A stretch of DNA of 8,119 bases. Source: Clostridium sp. CAG:964. Its GTDB lineage: Bacteria; Bacillota; Clostridia; Oscillospirales; Acutalibacteraceae. The stretch is taken from positions 43,918 to 52,036 of the forward strand of contig FR891342.1 in assembly GCA_000435335.1 (NCBI GenBank), read 5' to 3'. Made by a program: the position numbers and the translations under genes. Shown one piece after another: positions 1 through 7,500 of this stretch (position 1 is its first letter; each line of letters opens with the position of its first letter). The notes beneath the pieces are model-generated. The model saw only the letters and a program-made list of their open reading frames with translations. It did no database searches and was not told where the DNA came from.

Positions 1-268
1 TACACCTGTGTATAATAGCCCATTCGCCGTTGTTTCTAACCCACACTGCTATAGGCTCCATACGGCCGCCGCACTCTGATTGGCGGTCACCCGGCTCAAT
101 ATCAAGGTGCAAGCTATATAAACAGTTTGGACAATGGTTTCTGTGACCGCTGCCTGCACCCTCCGGTACAACCTCTCTTCCGCAAACCTTGCAGGTAAAG
201 GTTTCGTTGCACGAGTGTGTTTTGTAATAGCCTTTTTCGTATTTTTTTCTTTTGTTTTCTCTGTTCAA
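1..268 (-). CDS. RNHCP domain-containing protein (C-terminus cut by the window edge)
   Basis: This is a small cytoplasmic protein of the RNHCP family, named after its conserved motif. The family is predicted to bind zinc and has no established function. Eighty-nine codons are visible. The diagnostic features are CKVCG (residues 26-30), HRNHCPNCLYSLHLD (42-56), PGDR (59-62), CGGRMEPI (66-73) and GEWAIIHRC (81-89). The paired cysteines (26/29, 46/49, 66, 89) suit metal binding. The N-terminus is Lys/Arg-rich (residues 3-12). I chose TTG at 268-266 as start because an in-frame TAG lies directly before it and GGAGG sits 8 bases upstream; no in-frame ATG comes before the RNHCP motif. A GTG-started reading from 299 uses a different frame and lacks the motif. 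The family usually has a second CxxC and a short tail after IIHRC, which here fall outside the window. It is separated from the surface-protein genes by a terminator and has its own promoter. Family assignment is secure; the role is unknown. Confidence 0.9.
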   Translation of the reverse strand, partial: MNRENKRKKYEKGYYKTHSCNETFTCKVCGREVVPEGAGSGHRNHCPNCLYSLHLDIEPGDRQSECGGRMEPIAVWVRNNGEWAIIHRC

Positions 269-276
269 CTATAATT

Positions 277-281
277 CCTCC
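277..281 (-). promoter_or_regulatory. Ribosome binding site of the RNHCP gene
   Basis: The minus strand reads GGAGG, then eight bases (AATTATAG), then TTG. This strong Shine-Dalgarno match at good spacing, together with the in-frame TAG inside the spacer, fixes the rare TTG start at 268. Confidence 0.8.
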
Positions 282-387
282 ATTCAGTCTGCTTATCACA
301 ACAGGCAGTATTCACCTTGTAAATACATTTACAGCTTCATTTTCTTTATCTATAGATTCATAAACCTTGCTACAGCCCAATGAAATC

Positions 388-406
388 GCCGTTTAGAAGC
401 AACGGC
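388..406. other. Small hairpin in the RNHCP leader
   Basis: GCCGTT (388-393) and AACGGC (401-406) are perfectly complementary around a 7-base loop. On the plus strand the stem is followed by ACTTTTTA, so it could be a weak terminator in that direction, but no plus-strand gene needs one. On the minus strand it lies inside the predicted leader of the RNHCP transcript. A 6-bp stem can arise by chance, so any function is speculative. Confidence 0.25.
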
Positions 407-454
407 ACTTTTTATACTGCATATTTTCAATACTGCAATATTTCAGACAACTGC

Positions 455-483
455 ATTATAGCATAAACAGCAAAGCTTGTATA
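455..483 (-). promoter_or_regulatory. Predicted sigma-A promoter for the RNHCP gene
   Basis: On the minus strand there is a perfect extended -10 element, TGCTATAAT (463-455). A TATACA hexamer (483-478), matching TTGACA at four of six positions, lies at the ideal 17-base spacing. Transcription would start near 448 and leave a leader of about 180 bases before the TTG start at 268. The promoter lies downstream of the surface-protein terminator, so it gives the RNHCP gene its own transcript. The -10 match is strong; the -35 is moderate, which is normal for extended -10 promoters. Confidence 0.6.
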
Positions 484-508
484 GGGCTGTTAAAGGGAAT
501 AACCCTAT
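481..508. repeat. Inverted repeat overlapping the promoter -35
   Basis: ATAGGG (481-486) and TTA (490-492) pair with TAACCCTAT (500-508), giving a 9-bp stem with a 3-base bulge (487-489) and a 7-base loop. It covers the distal half of the -35 hexamer and extends upstream of it, where a regulator could bind. The element is short and imperfect, so an operator role is only a suggestion. Confidence 0.25.
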
Positions 509-603
509 GTGATATATTGCAAGCTGCCTAAATATATTTTTAACCTTTTTTTAAAGCAAGGGTAGGCTTAGCAAGGATAAATTTCAATGCTTTTATACCC
601 AGT

Positions 604-637
604 AAAAAGCGACTGCCCCTTCAGACAGCCGCTTTTT
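604..637 (-). terminator. Rho-independent terminator of the surface-protein operon
   Basis: The arms 604-617 and 624-637 form a 14-bp stem with a 6-base loop (618-623), flanked by an A-run and a five-T run. Read as plus-strand RNA the stem has two mismatches (A-C at 612/629 and C-A at 616/625). Read as minus-strand RNA both become G-U wobbles and the stem is fully paired, so the hairpin serves minus-strand transcription. It lies 57 bases past the stop codon at 695. Confidence 0.75.
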
Positions 638-694
638 GTTAAAGCGTTTTATTATCCGTTATATGCTTTCTCTTTGACTACAACCGATGCTTTG

Positions 695-1612
695 TTATCT
701 GTTGTATCTTCTTTTGATAATAACCGTTGTACCGGTAACTACGCCGCCGCCTACAAACAGCAGGGCAAGCCATAGCTGTATGAGGTTTGTGCAATAACCT
801 GTTTGCGGAGATTTCGGATAGCTCTGCATTTTCTTGATTACAGTATCCGCCTTGCTAATCTCCTTGGCTGCAGCTGCGTCAGAGAAATACTTATTGCAGC
901 CGTCACAGTACCAATATTCAATATTCCCCTCGGCATCTGTGGCTGCCGCTTTTGCGTTAATATGCTTGAGGTCTGCATGGTTCTTCGGGTTAAGCTCGCC
1001 GTAGCTCTTACCGCATACATCGCACTTGGCTTTATCTCTGCAGGTGGCGTTGCCGCCGCTATGACCGCTTGCCGCAATTTCTGTTCCCTTAGTCAGAATC
1101 TTTTCACAGCCCAGGCAGTAGGTATCTCCTGTATAGCCCTTTTGGGTACAGCCGGCTTTAATATCGCCACTCACCTTTGTGCCGCCGTCGTGGTTGTTTG
1201 CGTTATATTCGCCGTACTCATTATGACAAGCATCGCAAACCGCCTTGGTATGGCAGGTTGCTGTGCCGCCGCTGTGAGTACATCCATATCCGCACTCGGT
1301 GCAAATACCGTTTTCCCAGCTGTGGTTTTCCTTTGCTGTAGCTACAGCCTTGCAACAGCTCCATTTTTTCTCATGCGTGGTGGCTGTCTGAACCCACTCT
1401 AAGGTGCCGTCGTGGTTGTCTGCGTTATATTCGCCGTACTCATTATGACAAGCGTCGCAAACCGCCTTGGTATGGCAGGTTGCTGTGCCGCCGCTGTGAG
1501 TACATCCATATCCGCTGTACATTTGTGTGTATGCTTGCCGTTTCCGTCGGATACCCATTCGCCCCATGTATGCTCTGACCTTGCCGCTGTCAATACATAT
1601 CCACATTCGCAA
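695..1612 (-). CDS. Frame-separated C-terminal part of the DUF6273-like surface protein, with SPQTG sorting signal
   Basis: This frame carries the natural end of the surface protein that starts at 4554. Only the part from about 1513 downward (272 residues) is meaningful. The residues before it (from a TTG at 1612) are an out-of-frame reading of the upstream gene, with no ribosome binding site. The real part has three Cys/His-rich repeats with CTHSGGTATCHTKAVC and CDACHNEYGEYN or close variants (residues 35-69, 109-143 and 183-213 of the 305-residue frame). A YWYCDGCNKYFSDAAAAKEI block follows (233-252). It ends with SPQTG (268-272), a hydrophobic segment (about 276-299) and a KRRYNR tail, the usual layout of a sortase sorting signal. 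As sequenced, this segment should not be translated unless the frame is restored. It may be a true mutation, a phase-variable state or a sequencing or assembly error. Confidence 0.7.
   Translation of the reverse strand: MRMWICIDSGKVRAYMGRMGIRRKRQAYTQMYSGYGCTHSGGTATCHTKAVCDACHNEYGEYNADNHDGTLEWVQTATTHEKKWSCCKAVATAKENHSWENGICTECGYGCTHSGGTATCHTKAVCDACHNEYGEYNANNHDGGTKVSGDIKAGCTQKGYTGDTYCLGCEKILTKGTEIAASGHSGGNATCRDKAKCDVCGKSYGELNPKNHADLKHINAKAAATDAEGNIEYWYCDGCNKYFSDAAAAKEISKADTVIKKMQSYPKSPQTGYCTNLIQLWLALLFVGGGVVTGTTVIIKRRYNR
1184..1293. repeat. Direct repeat, copy A (110 bp)
   Basis: This matches 1406-1515 at 108 of 110 positions by eye, offset 222 bp (74 codons). On the minus strand it encodes the second Cys/His-rich unit, from GYGCTHSGGTATC to NANNHDG. 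The near identity at the DNA level, far above the drift expected of old protein repeats, suggests recent duplication or gene conversion. Confidence 0.9.
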
Positions 1613-4554
1613 GCCACCGGCGTGGTGCAGTCGTTATCATCATTGCCGCTGTGGGCAGTTTTAGCCTCGGATATGGTACAGCCGCTGTTTTGACAGCTGT
1701 GCCAATGTTCGTTTTCGTCCTTATGCCACTCACCGCTAAAATCATGCTGTTTTGCCGGAATAACTATAACATCATTGTGATATATACATTTAACCGGCGT
1801 TGTACAGTCACCGTCATCCTCCGATGCAGTATGACCGTCATTAACCGTTACAGCAACAGATGCCATATTTCCGACCTTGTCGGCAACGACGATTCTTTGT
1901 TCGCCGTCTGCCGGAGAGATGACAAACTGATTATTCTCGTCAAGTGTAACCGATTTTCCGTTCACCGTAACTGTATCAATATATTTCTCTATTACCGTTA
2001 CAGTCTGTGCCTCACAGTAGGTCTTGCCGTTGTCAATGCCGGAGATAACAGGGCTTGTTCCGTCCAGCACTATTCCCTGTGAAGAAATATAGGCAACGTT
2101 ATTGGATTTGTCCGTTAGCTTAACATAAATAATATATTCATTATCCGGATTAATGCTAAAAGCGTCTGCATATTCGGTAAAAGACTTGCCCGAAAGCTCT
2201 GCTTCGGTTAGCTCCGCAGCTGACAGCAGATATTCAATTTTTACCTCGTCGCCGCTGTTGTCGGATGCGTCAACAGTAACCGTCTGCGTTTCATTAAAGA
2301 ACAGTCCAAAGGTAATATTATTCAACAAGGTATTCCACTTGTTTGTGCCAACGCTGATTTCGCCCGTCGGCTTTTCTGTGTCCTTCCACTGTGCAGTAAT
2401 TGTAATGTTTTCCGCCGGCATAGTCTGCGGAATTTCTTTATCCCAACCATTGAAAGCGTAGCCCTCTCTTGTCGGATTAGCCGGAGCGGTAATTGCCGTG
2501 CCGTAGTCTTGCGTAATAGGAGCAATTTCACTGCCGCCGGCGGTGTCAAAGGTAATTGTGTACTGATTGATTTTCCACTGTGCCGTGATTGTTATATTTT
2601 CCGCCGGAACGGTATCGCCCGGCTTGTAGTAGTTCCCTTTTTCGTCCTTCCACCATAGCAGTGCGTCTGCAGAGATACCATCCGGCCGAGGCAGCCCTTC
2701 GGCGGCTGGGGCTTTGAAGCTCTCACCGTTTTTCACAATGATGTTGATGCGGTTATAAGTCTCGCCGGGCATATTTCTGCCTAAAACCAGCTCAACCGTC
2801 TTTAGGCTGTCGGCGGCGAGATCTGTCGGCAGCTCAAGGACAGGGCGGAAACCGAAGGTTGAGTCCGCGTGCGTTGCAGATTCAATGTACCAGTAGCGAG
2901 AAGATCGGTATCCACGGAGTGAACGATCGAATGACGAGCTAGCGACTTTATCTTGCCCCCAGGAATATATATCCTGCCAGTTTTTGACATAGCCATTTGT
3001 ATTGTCATTGTTGCCTTGTTTTGCTTTGTCCAAAATCACATCCCACTCATTATTCCCCGGGGTACCGCCGGCATTTTGACCGTAGGCATAGTGTAAACCC
3101 GCAGATGGGGCTCGCAGTAAGTATGTCACCCCGCCGCCGGCATAGTCCTTTCCGTAAATCAGACTTTTCTCATTCAGTTCATTCCAACTCACGGTGTGGG
3201 TCATAGCGTAGTCAGCAATAAACAAGCTATGTTCGTAAGAGGTGGTATCTTTGTCGGCTTCATTTTTCACTGAATATGCATCCACTGTGCCGGCATAGGT
3301 GAAAGGCACATAGTGCAGGGTGCTGTCCGGCAGATTGCTGTTTACCGTGCCGGGAATATTCATCGCCGAAAGGTCGAAATAGTATCTGCCGCCGGGAGCG
3401 AGGGTAAACTGCTCGTCAGACTGTTTTTCAACCGTCAGCTTGACATCCGCAAAACCGCTTGCAAGGTCGGTTTTGCAGTCGCCGTTATACTGCTCGTTAA
3501 AGACACTCATGGTATAGGTGCCCTCGGCAAAGCCGGCAGGAATGGTAATCTGTGCCGTACCGTCATTTTCTGTGAGGGGGGCGTTGCTGCGGCCGTAATA
3601 GATTACATTACTGACATCATCAAAGATCAGAGCGGAAATATATTCGTTTGCGCCGGTTTTCGCGTCAGTATATGATATCTCTACGGTGCCGCCCTTGGTG
3701 GAAGTGGAAACCTCCCAGGTAGTTCTGCTGAAATTGTTGCGCTTGCTGTCATAAAGGGTCAACTTCCATTCGTTTCCGGTATAATTTTGGGAAACGGGCT
3801 GCAAACCTCCGTCAGGCTTTCCGCCCACAGCAGCAGAGGCAAAGAGTACAGAGTCCAGATTTAAGTTAAAAGCGGGACGAACACCATACTCTTTGTAGAC
3901 TTTCCACCCAGTGTAGTCGACAGAACCATAACCAGTCACGTAGGCGGCAACGTCATAAACTCTACCGGGGGAGCGCAGCCACCAATAGCTTGACGCCCAA
4001 AGCGGATGTTCGGGATCCACAATTCGCAAATCCTCTTTTACCGCATTAGCCTCTTTTGAAGAAAGCGGCCAAAAAGCAGCATTGCTTACCGCAGCACCAA
4101 CACCTTCCACGCAATCGGTATTTTCTCCGTTGTAGCTTCCGGTTGCAAGCGTCCGTTTTTCAACAGCATCGGTTTCTTTCGCCGTCAGCTTACCCGCAAG
4201 TGCGTCTATTGCGGTTTTCAAATCGCTGTCTGCATAAGCGTTGCTCTCGCCGAACTTTGACAAACCCATGTTATATGCCGCAAGAAGGGTCATATTCCCC
4301 TGTGTGCTGGCAACACCGCTTCCGTCATAGCCGATGACACGCCATGCGGCAGGCTTATTTTCTTGATTTTGCCCAAAGTACACGGTCGGTGCGTTCGCTG
4401 AGTTCGCATTTTTACTTAGTACACTTATTGCATATGTGCCAAATTGTATTGCAGCAGTGCCCGTTGGCACTTCACCCTCGGCAAATACGCTTGTAGGCAC
4501 AAGGCACATCATCATACTTAAAATAAGTACGATACTCAGAAATCGTTTTTTCAT
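1399..4554 (-). CDS. Large secreted surface protein with DUF6273-like modules and InlB-type B repeats, frameshifted near its C-terminus
   Basis: The 1051-residue product begins with a signal peptide (MKKRFLSIVL..., cleavage probably after SVFA at 25). A DUF6273-like module spans about 33-240, with WRVIGYD, SYWWLRSPG (189-197) and GVRPAFNL (224-231). A second, diverged one spans about 415-577, with YLLRAPSAG and FGFRPVLEL. A beta-rich linker lies between them. Two InlB/Listeria-Bacteroides-type repeats follow at about 587-660 and 663-724, each ending in PAENITITAQW. Ig-like repeats cover about 727-905 (with TSPVISGIDNGKTY), then Cys/His-rich segments (916-1012). From residue 1014 the protein runs out of frame into a 38-residue tail and stops at 1399, losing its sorting signal. 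The intact form would be about 1287 residues, ending at 695. The start is fixed by GGAGG nine bases upstream; it lies 25 bases after the collagen-like gene, so the two are probably co-transcribed. As sequenced it would be secreted without an anchor. DUF6273 has no assigned reaction; a surface or adhesion role is inferred. Confidence 0.85.
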   Translation of the reverse strand: MKKRFLSIVLILSMMMCLVPTSVFAEGEVPTGTAAIQFGTYAISVLSKNANSANAPTVYFGQNQENKPAAWRVIGYDGSGVASTQGNMTLLAAYNMGLSKFGESNAYADSDLKTAIDALAGKLTAKETDAVEKRTLATGSYNGENTDCVEGVGAAVSNAAFWPLSSKEANAVKEDLRIVDPEHPLWASSYWWLRSPGRVYDVAAYVTGYGSVDYTGWKVYKEYGVRPAFNLNLDSVLFASAAVGGKPDGGLQPVSQNYTGNEWKLTLYDSKRNNFSRTTWEVSTSTKGGTVEISYTDAKTGANEYISALIFDDVSNVIYYGRSNAPLTENDGTAQITIPAGFAEGTYTMSVFNEQYNGDCKTDLASGFADVKLTVEKQSDEQFTLAPGGRYYFDLSAMNIPGTVNSNLPDSTLHYVPFTYAGTVDAYSVKNEADKDTTSYEHSLFIADYAMTHTVSWNELNEKSLIYGKDYAGGGVTYLLRAPSAGLHYAYGQNAGGTPGNNEWDVILDKAKQGNNDNTNGYVKNWQDIYSWGQDKVASSSFDRSLRGYRSSRYWYIESATHADSTFGFRPVLELPTDLAADSLKTVELVLGRNMPGETYNRINIIVKNGESFKAPAAEGLPRPDGISADALLWWKDEKGNYYKPGDTVPAENITITAQWKINQYTITFDTAGGSEIAPITQDYGTAITAPANPTREGYAFNGWDKEIPQTMPAENITITAQWKDTEKPTGEISVGTNKWNTLLNNITFGLFFNETQTVTVDASDNSGDEVKIEYLLSAAELTEAELSGKSFTEYADAFSINPDNEYIIYVKLTDKSNNVAYISSQGIVLDGTSPVISGIDNGKTYCEAQTVTVIEKYIDTVTVNGKSVTLDENNQFVISPADGEQRIVVADKVGNMASVAVTVNDGHTASEDDGDCTTPVKCIYHNDVIVIPAKQHDFSGEWHKDENEHWHSCQNSGCTISEAKTAHSGNDDNDCTTPVACECGYVLTAARSEHTWGEWVSDGNGKHTHKCTADMDVLTAAAQQPAIPRRFATLVIMSTANITQTTTTAP
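1406..1515. repeat. Direct repeat, copy B (110 bp)
   Basis: Partner of 1184-1293, with two substitutions that change the encoded NANNHDG to NADNHDG and leave an Ala codon synonymous. Its upper edge at 1515 coincides exactly with the frameshift. The four bases that continue copy A (ACTC on the plus strand, 1294-1297) are absent here. Confidence 0.9.
1512..1521 (-). other. Frameshift site: four bases missing relative to an internal repeat
   Basis: At this point the minus strand reads TGTACA followed directly by GCGGATATGG. The sister repeat 222 bases downstream reads TGCACCGAGTGCGGATATGG. Restoring GAGT between 1516 and 1515 gives Cys-Thr-Glu-Cys-Gly-Tyr-Gly-Cys-Thr-His, the same peptide as in the sister repeat, and joins the two frames cleanly. 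Confidence 0.8.
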
Positions 4555-4563
4555 ATTCTGTTA

Positions 4564-4568
4564 CCTCC
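4564..4568 (-). promoter_or_regulatory. Ribosome binding site between the two surface-protein genes
   Basis: GGAGG on the minus strand lies nine bases before the ATG at 4554, inside the 25-base gap after the TAA at 4580. It supports the chosen start and independent translation initiation within a shared transcript. Confidence 0.8.
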
Positions 4569-4579
4569 GTTTTTCAGCC

Positions 4580-7500
4580 TTACACCGGACCTCTTTTCTT
4601 TTTCAGTATAATGTACAAAATCGAGCCGAGGTTACCAAGCAGCGCAAGCCCCGCAACAGAGCCTACGGCAATCAAAGCAGGTGAAGCTGCGGATGCGGAT
4701 GCGGATATGTTTCCGGAGCCTACAGGAACGACTGCCTCCACCTCGGCTTTCACGCCGGTGTCTTTCTCACCGATCCACCAGTTGCCGTTTTCGCCGATGA
4801 AAGGGGTCAGGCCATCCTTACCGTCCGCACCGACAACTTTACCGAGATTAGCTGTTGTGCCGTCAGTGTAAGTGAGGACGAGTTCTCCGTTTGCATTGAT
4901 CTCCGCTTTGGCGATTCCGACGCCGTCCTTGCCGTCAGCACCACTTGTGCCGTCTTTTCCGTCAATACCGTCTTTGCCTGGGGCGCCGTCTTTTCCGTCG
5001 GCACCGCTTGCGCCGTTAGCACCGTTGGCTCCGTTAGCACCGTTAGCACCGTTGGTTCCGTCCTTGCCGTCCTGTCCCGGGTCACCTTTGTCGCCTTTAT
5101 CGCCCTTTTTGCCCTGTTGTCCGGCTTCTCCGGTATCACCTTTCTCTCCGGCAGCTTTCACGCCGAGGGATACCCATGTTTGTCCGTTGTCATACGAAAC
5201 ATACCAGAAGTTGTTATCACCTATTTTAAGCTTCGGCGTCGCACCGTCTTTTCCGTCCTGTCCGGGTGCGCCGGCTTCTCCCGGGTCACCTTTGTCGCCT
5301 TTATCGCCCTTTTCTCCCTTTTCTCCCTTTTCTCCTGTGTCGCCTTTATCGCCTGTGTCGCCCTTTTCACCTGTGTCGCCTTTATCACCTTTGTCGCCCT
5401 TTTCTCCCTTTTCGCCTTTCAGATCCGACAGGGCAATCAGATCGTTCCAGATGGAATCATCGCTGTACTTCCACTGTACAAATCCGTTATATACCCGCAG
5501 CTCAATTTGCTTTCCGTCCGTTCCGTCATTTCCTGTCAGTTCGGCAAGTGAGACAAGATCGCGGTAGGCACCGTCACTCTCACCCACATATCGCCACTGG
5601 ATGCTGCTACCGTTATTGCGGAATTCGATTTCTCTGCCGCCGGTACCCGCAAACGTTGAGAAGGTTTTGGTGTTGGACAGCGCCGATGCCAATCCGTTGC
5701 TGCCCACGGTTGAGACTGCAAAGGTATAGGTAGTATCCGCTTGCAGCGAGGAGTAGGTATAGGAAAGAGTTTCCGAAGAAAGCGGCGTTTCGGTCACGCG
5801 CTCAAACTCACCGTCGTCCATGCGCATCCAGATATGATATCCGGCAAAGGGACGTCTGCTATCTTCTTTCGGTGCTTCCCATGTGATTTTTGTGCTTTGA
5901 TTATCCGTTACGGACACACCGGTCAGTGTCGGCACAGGCGGTGCGGCACGAAGATTTGTCAGCACATAGCCGAACACAGGAATATTCTGATCACCTGCCG
6001 TCCATGTACGCATACCGAAATCCCATGTAAAGCCATACTGGCTTGAAACGTCATAGCCGATTCCATAGGAGGACAGAAGCGAACGGCGGTCGATATTGTT
6101 GACCGTGCCGCTGGCACCGCTGCTCTCGGTCGTGGTGTAGACCGTTCCCTTGGCATTGCTGTAGCTGAAATCAATCGCAATTCCCATGTTGAAGTAATCC
6201 GCGCCCCATGTGCTTTTCATCGAGGCGGAGAATCCGTGCGCCACTTCAACGCCCTCGGCATGCTCTTTTGATGTGGTCCATTCGTTTGTGATGCTACTCG
6301 CGCCGAAGCCGAGCTCGTATTTCTGCTTACTCAACGATTCAAATTCCGTAACCGATTTGTCGGTTGAGCCCGGATTCGACCAATAGGCGAACGGGTCGCC
6401 CTCGGCGTTCTCCGGCAAAACAGAGTTGGTCAGTATCGGCAAAGCCTTTGCCTTTCCTGCTGCAATGTCTTTCTTGTAGGTTTCGTTATACAGTACCGCA
6501 AACTCATCGTAATATTCACGGTCAAGCATGGTGTAAACCGGCTGACCGGGTATCATCAATGCGATAGTATTCTTCTCGCTTAGGTCAAAATCGCCCTTTT
6601 CGGGGTCATAGATCGAGTAATAATAGGTCGTTGCCGGCACACGGTACAGCACCACGGAATCGTTGCCGCCGGCATTAAAGGATACGCTGTATTCCTTTGA
6701 AAGGGTATCCTCGGTGCTCTTGGTAAAGTCCATAGTATATCCGAGCGATGCCTCGTATCTCCACACCTTCAGATCGCCCTGCACGACAATGGACGCGCCG
6801 AAGGAGGTATTGTGCGATGAGGATTTCGTGTCCGAATAGCCGGAGGAGAAGGTATAGGTGGTGGAACCGTCGGAGAAATCGAGGTCATAGTCGCCGATCT
6901 CCGAAAAATAGGGAGCCGCTTGAAGCACCGCCTGCACTTGGGCGTCGGAATAGCCGTAGCCCTTGCCTTCATAGCGGGCAAACAGACCGTCCTTGTTCAC
7001 ATCGCCCGCAAGCAGGATGCAGTTATACGGCATATCCCATGCGAGGTCGGCATCGTGACACAGCTTTGAGTATTCGTCCTTTTCGGCTGTCGCCGTATAC
7101 TTGCCGGCGACGGACAGCGTGCCGCTGCCGAAATTCTCACCGTAGTAAACATCGGTGAAGAGGTCAAATTTGCGCGCATTCGGTTGACCGACGCTCTTTT
7201 GCCTTTCGGCGGCAAGCGCAATCACCTGTTCGCGCCCTTCCGTGTTGTGGTCAAAATTGCCTGCAATGACATCCTGATACCACCACCATTTCGCACTCGA
7301 GTTCCTCTCGCGCGTGGTATCGCACAGAAGGTTGAGCGCACCGTTCTGCTGAACCTCATACAGACCGCCTGCGATCCATACCTGCTTAGGCGTACCTCTG
7401 CCGTTGATCGCAACGCTTGTCATAGCAGGCTTCGGCTTTACGCCGAGATCATTTGTTCCGTTTGCGGTATAACCGCTCATGGAGGTTTTCTGCACATTCG

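Larger units (their letters stand above)
269..694. other. Intergenic region, about 430 bases, no supported gene
   Basis: This AT-rich stretch separates the stop of the surface-protein gene at 695 from the RNHCP start at 268. It holds, in minus-strand order, a terminator (604-637), an inverted repeat (481-508), a promoter (455-483), a roughly 180-base untranslated leader with a possible small hairpin (388-406), and the RNHCP ribosome binding site. I see no reading frame in it with a credible start and composition. Open frames crossing 587-775 and 114-299 are shadows of the flanking genes and the terminator. Confidence 0.7.

Noticed and set aside
114..299. Minus-strand basic frame of 61 residues
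   Set aside because: It is an out-of-frame reading of the RNHCP gene, whose TTG-started frame has the ribosome binding site and the full family motif.
803..1402. Plus-strand frame of 199 hydrophobic residues resembling a membrane protein
   Set aside because: It is antisense to the Cys/His-rich repeats, and its hydrophobicity comes from the complement of that codon pattern. The minus-strand frame has clear motifs and a sorting signal.
1506..1530. Programmed -1 ribosomal frameshift joining the two parts of the surface protein
   Set aside because: A -1 shift would join the frames, but there is no slippery heptamer (ACACAAATGTACAGCGG is the local sequence) and no evident downstream structure. 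The sister repeat explains the break better as a 4-base deletion.
4580..4700. LPXTG-type sorting signal at the end of the collagen-like protein
   Set aside because: No pentapeptide of that kind precedes the C-terminal helix; the segment before it is a Ser/Ala linker.
4925..5416. CRISPR-like repeat array
   Set aside because: The repeats are 9-base, contiguous and in frame with Gly-X-Y coding; there are no unique spacers.
4872..5567. Plus-strand frame of 231 residues rich in Pro and Ser
   Set aside because: It is the antisense reading of the collagen-like tracts; Gly-X-Y codons on one strand give Ser/Pro-rich repeats on the other. It has no ribosome binding site or domain.
6008..6862. Firm assignment of the beta-rich region to the MACPF family
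   Set aside because: The family signature around its conserved Gly-Gly motif was not found, so it is reported only as a hypothesis.
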